Shown here piece after piece: positions 60,335-64,000 of a stretch of DNA of 64,000 bases. This DNA comes from Xenorhabdus yunnanensis (lineage in GTDB: Bacteria; Pseudomonadota; Gammaproteobacteria; Enterobacterales; Enterobacteriaceae), in NCBI RefSeq assembly GCF_028598805.1, contig NZ_JAQRFI010000008.1, positions 48,369 through 112,368 of the forward strand. Reading direction: 5' to 3'. Made by a program: the position numbers and the translations under genes. Below the pieces are notes generated by a model that searched no databases, was not told where the DNA came from, and worked only from the letters and a program-made list of their open reading frames with translations. Position 1 is the first letter of the stretch. Every line of letters begins with the position of its first letter.

Positions 60335-60924
60335 TGTTGTTCTCCGCTGTTTTCATCATCAAAAATAGCCATTTGGCCTGCCTCTTTCAGTGCACTAATC
60401 ATTTTCTGGCGTTTCCCTTTGGTCTTTTTGCGCGCATTCATAATTTGGCTGCACACAGAAAGCAACTCAGCTTCGTTCTTCTCATCCTTTGCTAGCTGGT
60501 GGCGTAACTCATCAAATCGTCCAACCATGTGATCGAGAGACGGCAAGGCATTAATCCCGATGTTTGATTTTCCCGATTTGAAATCGATAAATGCCTGGTT
60601 CACATCGAGCTGAAAGTCCGGTCGAATCCATCCCGCGTAAGAAACAGCTATCAGCTCATGTGCATAAGTACCCGGTAATATACCGCCATTGTTTACATCG
60701 ACGGCTTTTTGACCAGACTGCAAATATGCCGTCTGATTGTTTTTCAATAACTTATCCTCCAGTTCTGCGATCAGCTCTTTTGCGTACTTGGTTCTGAGCC
60801 ATTGATTGGGGGCTTTGTTCTCATTCTCGCCACTGGCCTTGTGTAATGTGTTCAGGTTGTAGCGCCCGAATTCATCAAGGGGAATTTCAACACCGACAAC
60901 CACAGGTAATAGTTTGCCTTTCAT
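60331..60924 (-). CDS. KilA-N domain protein (phage antirepressor type)
   Basis: 197 residues. The first 105 form a KilA-N DNA-binding domain: FGRYNLNTLHKASGEN, PNQWLRTKYAKELIAEL, YAHELIAVSYAGWIRPDFQLDVNQAF. The rest is a charged helical tail (RHQLAKDEKNEAELL) with a Lys/Arg-rich segment. KilA-N proteins of phages often act as antirepressors; the target here is unknown. Confidence 0.88.
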   Translation of the reverse strand: MKGKLLPVVVGVEIPLDEFGRYNLNTLHKASGENENKAPNQWLRTKYAKELIAELEDKLLKNNQTAYLQSGQKAVDVNNGGILPGTYAHELIAVSYAGWIRPDFQLDVNQAFIDFKSGKSNIGINALPSLDHMVGRFDELRHQLAKDEKNEAELLSVCSQIMNARKKTKGKRQKMISALKEAGQMAIFDDENSGEQQ

Positions 60925-61157
60925 TATTTTTTACCTCGCTTATTACGCCCTTTTTTTGCTGTCTTCATTGGCGTTATCTTCACCTCTGCCACTTTCAGCG
61001 CGGCAGGCAAAGGAGGGCAGATGCCCTCGTGAATGTAAAAATTACGTCTCATGCGGTGGATATGCCGCTTCGAGTGATCCCTGCCGTCGTCAATGTGGAC
61101 TACCGTTCTGACCAGCTCGTCGTTAATGTCCACCCTCTGACGGTGCTCCTCAGTCAT
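60924..61157 (-). CDS. Small basic protein of unknown function
   Basis: 77 residues, rich in Lys, Arg and His, with a strongly basic C-terminus (KTAKKGRNKRGKK). It has VDINDELVRTVVHIDDGRDH. Could bind nucleic acid by charge alone; no family recognised. One base overlap with the KilA-N gene. Confidence 0.6.
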   Translation of the reverse strand: MTEEHRQRVDINDELVRTVVHIDDGRDHSKRHIHRMRRNFYIHEGICPPLPAALKVAEVKITPMKTAKKGRNKRGKK

Positions 61158-61498
61158 TGAAACATCCCCTTGGCTGCCAGCGTGTCGCCCATGTCATTGA
61201 TCATGCTTTGCCATATTTCACGCCCGTAGCCTGTCAGACAGCCATTGATTACACATTTTTCCATCAGGTTAATGGCGATGACTTCCCATGCCGGGTAATT
61301 CTGCTGTAGTGCTTCCAGTGCGTAACTATCGACCAGCTCACGAATACCTTTTACACCATCGACAATAGCGACATTGATTTCTGTTTTGCCGACCTGCATC
61401 GTGAAGTGAGCGCCGCCGTTACGGGTCGTTACATCGTGGTAGATAGCGGCTGCGTAAGTATTCGCGAGTGCGTTGAGGCGAAAGTTTTTCGTTATCAT
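61154..61498 (-). CDS. Phage-type protein of unknown function
   Basis: 114 residues, soluble, begins MITKNFRLNALANTYAAAI; not recognised. Four-base overlap with the next gene and a 12-base gap before it, which holds a GAGG ribosome site. Confidence 0.6.
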   Translation of the reverse strand: MITKNFRLNALANTYAAAIYHDVTTRNGGAHFTMQVGKTEINVAIVDGVKGIRELVDSYALEALQQNYPAWEVIAINLMEKCVINGCLTGYGREIWQSMINDMGDTLAAKGMFQ

Positions 61499-61510
61499 GT
61501 GAACTTCCTC

Positions 61511-62110
61511 TCAATGAAAGATCGGCATAGAGTCAAACTCACCAGACTCGACCGCTTTGATTAAGTCATCGTGCAGGGTAGAAAGCCCCTCACGCCCTTT
61601 CTCGGATAACCAGTTACCTTTCTCAGGCTGCGTATTGATAAAATCCATGTACATTCTGACCGCCATATCCGCCCCTTCTTCGCTACCGCATTGCTCAAAG
61701 GCGATCCCCTCAATATGGGTTGCCAGCATCAGGCGCTCTGCGAATGGGTATACCGTGATTGCCGCCGCCCCATTAATATAAATAGCGGCGGTATCAGTGC
61801 CGCCCTGACCGTTATCAACCTCACGGGTGCCGTTTCTGTCTATTTGCTCTTGCACAAATGAGGCTGATACAAGCCACCGCCACAACATCAGCAGTTGCTC
61901 ATGGGCTGGCTCATAAAAGCCCGCCTGCCAGCCAAGAGAAATAGTCGCCGCCAGCTCAAAGCCCTGCAATAAATCGCGGTCATACTGACCCGCGTCCAAT
62001 GATTTCAGCGCCTCTACATAACCTACGATTTCAGTATTCGCTGCCTCAGTGATGACAATCACGCCATACTTGCCGTAATCAAATGTTGTTTCAGTGTGAT
62101 GTTTGCTCAT
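61511..62110 (-). CDS. Phage-type protein of unknown function
   Basis: 199 residues, acidic, soluble. Segments such as GFELAATISLGWQAGFYEPAH and SLDAGQYDRDLL are helical; no catalytic motif seen. More GC-rich codon use than the host genes to the left. It touches the ORF6N gene by one base. Confidence 0.6.
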   Translation of the reverse strand: MSKHHTETTFDYGKYGVIVITEAANTEIVGYVEALKSLDAGQYDRDLLQGFELAATISLGWQAGFYEPAHEQLLMLWRWLVSASFVQEQIDRNGTREVDNGQGGTDTAAIYINGAAAITVYPFAERLMLATHIEGIAFEQCGSEEGADMAVRMYMDFINTQPEKGNWLSEKGREGLSTLHDDLIKAVESGEFDSMPIFH

Positions 62111-62871
62111 TACTTACCCTCCCACCCGATAACCTGAAAGATCCCCATTTTGGGATGTGTCCAGCGAGTGCCGCGCTTCTCTGCTTCGCTCATCATCAAA
62201 CGGAACGCGCTCATGAAATCTTCCTTGAATACAATTTTCATGGGGCGGGGTTGTCCATCCGGCGTCATAGTGGTGATGGTTTGCGTTGGAACGTTGCACT
62301 GCTCAGCTAAGGTGCGGCATTTGGTATTGGTTAGCCCTGATTCGGTCGCAGCCAGAGAGAACCCAATCCAACCGGCAGGGATGGTTCCACGCTTGATTTG
62401 CTCGATAGCTTCATGGGCTTGCTCAACTTGTTCGCCAATGTGGTTAATCTGACGTTGTTGCTGGGCGGTATGACTGGCGATCCTGGCAATCATTTCAAGT
62501 TCGCTCAGTGCTGTTTGTGGCTTGCGGAAATAACTGCTAACCAGTTCACGCTGAACCTGCCACGCTAAGTCGTCAGTGAAAGACTTAACTAACATCAAGT
62601 AGCCCGATTCTGTGACTAAATGAATGTCGCCTCTGGTCATTGGTGAAATTGTACAAATTTTGCGCCGACGAATTTCGTCGCTACAAATAGTGAAGTAATC
62701 TTCGCCTTCAATCAGGCGTGAACGATTTTCACGAAAGTTGCGTCCGGCTGTTCCTTCTGGCCGTGCGTGAACCTGATCAATCATTGAGAACGTCACGACA
62801 CGTTGTCCTTGATATTCCACGACAGGCATTTGAGTTTTATTAATAGTGATTAATTCAGTCTTACTGATCAT
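62110..62871 (-). CDS. ORF6N domain protein, long form
   Basis: 253 residues. ORF6N domain at residues about 15-115 (GQRVVTFSMIDQVHARPEGT, LVTESGYLMLVKSF), a middle helical coiled-coil-like part (QQQRQINHIGEQVEQAHEAI) and a separate C-terminal domain with a possible helix-turn-helix (TLAEQCNVPTQTITT). ORF6N is found in phage antirepressor-like proteins. It is a paralogue of the short form at 63082. Confidence 0.85.
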   Translation of the reverse strand: MISKTELITINKTQMPVVEYQGQRVVTFSMIDQVHARPEGTAGRNFRENRSRLIEGEDYFTICSDEIRRRKICTISPMTRGDIHLVTESGYLMLVKSFTDDLAWQVQRELVSSYFRKPQTALSELEMIARIASHTAQQQRQINHIGEQVEQAHEAIEQIKRGTIPAGWIGFSLAATESGLTNTKCRTLAEQCNVPTQTITTMTPDGQPRPMKIVFKEDFMSAFRLMMSEAEKRGTRWTHPKMGIFQVIGWEGK

Positions 62872-63089
62872 TATTCCACCTCGGTAATTTCAATATTTAA
62901 TTTTTTGGCTAACCGTCTCTGTTTTCGGTTTAATGGCATCTGGATTTGATCGCCGATTCTTTTAAAGTTAGAGAGGTGCTTACATACATTGGTGTAATCA
63001 TCGACCTCGTTTCGTTCCAAGCTGAGTCCTTGAGGAATGGTCATTCCCGCATAACCTTGCTGAGTTTTACTTCTTGGTTTTTTAGCCAT
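62871..63089 (-). CDS. Small basic protein of unknown function
   Basis: 72 residues, basic at both ends (AKKPRSKTQQGYAG; NRKQRRLAKKLN). Not recognised. It sits between the two ORF6N genes and overlaps both or touches them. Confidence 0.55.
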   Translation of the reverse strand: MAKKPRSKTQQGYAGMTIPQGLSLERNEVDDYTNVCKHLSNFKRIGDQIQMPLNRKQRRLAKKLNIEITEVE

Positions 63090-63450
63090 TACCTGACTCC
63101 TTTCTGTTAAAATAATTAGCGATGATTTCTTTCTGAGTTTCCCAAGCTAAGGGATCTCTCATTATTTTGATTAATATCAAGTAACCGCTTTCTGTAATAA
63201 GTCGTAGGTGATTTGCTCTTGAATCAACAGTATCCTTGGGCAATAGATTTAACTCTTTTTTACCTTTCAATAAAAATGTATCCACACCATATTTAAATTT
63301 ATCTTTATGTCTTCGGTAATTTTCCCCTATGGTTTTTTCGGTTCTATTGTGTAATTTTTCAATCATTGCAAACGTAACGACTCTCTTTCCCTCCCATTCA
63401 ATTACTGGGTATTTATTTAAGAATTCTTTTGCCTGTTCATGTTCAGTCAT
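63082..63450 (-). CDS. ORF6N domain protein, short form
   Basis: 122 residues, almost only the ORF6N domain: GKRVVTFAMIEKLHNRTEKT and LITESGYLILIKIM align with the longer paralogue downstream. It lacks the C-terminal domain. AT-rich compared with the longer copy. It overlaps both neighbours by eight bases. Confidence 0.82.
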   Translation of the reverse strand: MTEHEQAKEFLNKYPVIEWEGKRVVTFAMIEKLHNRTEKTIGENYRRHKDKFKYGVDTFLLKGKKELNLLPKDTVDSRANHLRLITESGYLILIKIMRDPLAWETQKEIIANYFNRKESGNG

Positions 63451-63778
63451 TATTCACCTCTGCCTGTTGAAACTTTTGTTTCCACTTATTTGTTTCAGGG
63501 TGATTTTCGAGGTGATTTTCCAATACCTCCGCCGTTCGTTTGTTTACTGCTGCTATTTTTCTGTTTTCTTTCTGAGTTCTCATTGCTTCGCTATAGCTGT
63601 TATGTAAGGAATGCCTTTTTTCGTTATGCTCCTGACGATATTCAGACCATAATTGAGTATTAAGGCTGGTGGCTACTTCTTTGGCCTTCCCCCAATATAA
63701 AGCTGCAAGGTCGTATTTTTCTTCTTTCTCTTTCTGGATGGCTGTACTAGCAAGGTCTAAATAAGTTTCATTTTTCAT
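63443..63778 (-). CDS. ANR-family regulator-like protein
   Basis: 111 residues; the N-terminal half YLDLASTAIQKEKEEKYDL + ALYWGKAKEVA...NTQLWSEYR matches the ANR (AggR-activated regulator) pattern of A..A...E..G.Y..AA.LW..A...A....N..W...R. A Lys/Glu-rich helix follows. ANR proteins modulate AraC-type activators or H-NS. Family call rests on pattern only. Confidence 0.65.
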   Translation of the reverse strand: MKNETYLDLASTAIQKEKEEKYDLAALYWGKAKEVATSLNTQLWSEYRQEHNEKRHSLHNSYSEAMRTQKENRKIAAVNKRTAEVLENHLENHPETNKWKQKFQQAEVNND

Positions 63779-63999
63779 GTTATTGGCTCCGTTTTCTTCG
63801 CAATAAATTTTAATATTTCATTCATAAACCCATTACCTTCTGCGGTTAAATTTCCGTGCTTGTTGTAAAAGCTGTCATATGTACTTATAAGTTCATGTGA
63901 TTTATGTTGATGCTCGCCAAGTCCATCTTCAAAGAACTTAATTAAAGCGAGAGTCAATATTTCCTCATCTAAATCCAGCCTGCAATTAGTTCTATTCAC
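63775..63999 (-). CDS. Phage-type protein of unknown function, 5' end at or beyond the window edge
   Basis: 74 residues visible, acidic and helical, from a GTG at the very edge; the true start may be outside. No family recognised. Overlaps the ANR-like gene by four bases, so the operon continues to the right. Confidence 0.5.
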   Translation of the reverse strand: MNRTNCRLDLDEEILTLALIKFFEDGLGEHQHKSHELISTYDSFYNKHGNLTAEGNGFMNEILKFIAKKTEPIT

Positions 64000-64000
64000 T

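Noticed and set aside
59750..64000. CRISPR array or toxin-antitoxin pair in the integrated element
   Set aside because: No regularly spaced repeats are seen, and none of the small proteins shows a recognisable toxin or antitoxin motif.

Overview
The window is a gene-dense chromosomal segment of an enterobacterium of the Morganellaceae, most like Photorhabdus or Xenorhabdus (genus not resolved by reading alone). Grounds: protein sequences close to, but distinct from, E. coli; a low-GC genome; gene order matching E. coli/Yersinia over long stretches; and several ERIC-type palindromic repeats with TATACCC...GGGTATA ends, as is common in these genera.

Region by region: 1-5180 holds the end of the arn operon (arnA partial, arnDTEF), which modifies lipid A with 4-amino-arabinose. 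5382-7509 has nlpC, lplA and a small Rob/MarA-type regulator. 7741-13909 is a Fur-controlled haemin uptake operon read leftward (unknown small gene, hmuRSTUV). 14087-18951 carries aroH, ppsR and ppsA. 19071-24220 has an RprA-type sRNA with an RcsB-type box, then ydiK, ydiJ and menI. 24481-30273 has ldtE, lpp, pykF, two identical tRNA-Val(GAC) genes and mdtK. 30639-36056 has ribE, cfa, punC/punR and purR. 36429-43645 has a 28-residue YnhF-type peptide gene, sodB, grxD, rnt, gloA, ydhL, slyA, slyB, anmK and pdxH. 43926-47218 has tyrS, pdxY and fabI. 47416-52772 is the sap operon. 52919-53034 is a RyhB-type sRNA with a Fur box. 53088-58160 is the psp stress locus with ycjX and ycjF.

At 58161 the conserved order stops. 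A P4-type tyrosine integrase follows, and from 59564 to the window edge there is a tightly overlapping leftward operon of at least 12 small genes: an AlpA-like gene, a KilA-N protein, two ORF6N proteins, an ANR-family regulator and several unknowns. This is the left end of a prophage or integrative element sitting where tyrR is expected.

Themes linking genes: envelope defence and stress (arn, sap, psp, lpp/ldtE, slyB, rprA); iron (Fur boxes at hmu and ryhB, with sodB a likely RyhB target); the phosphoenolpyruvate/pyruvate node (ppsA and pykF each with a Cra-like site); and vitamin B6 (pdxH, pdxY). Intergenic regions also carry several 15-19 bp tandem repeats, a 25 bp perfect inverted repeat after ribE, and a 16 bp palindrome before slyA. 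Coordinates of promoters and sRNA ends come from reading motifs, not from mapped transcripts.
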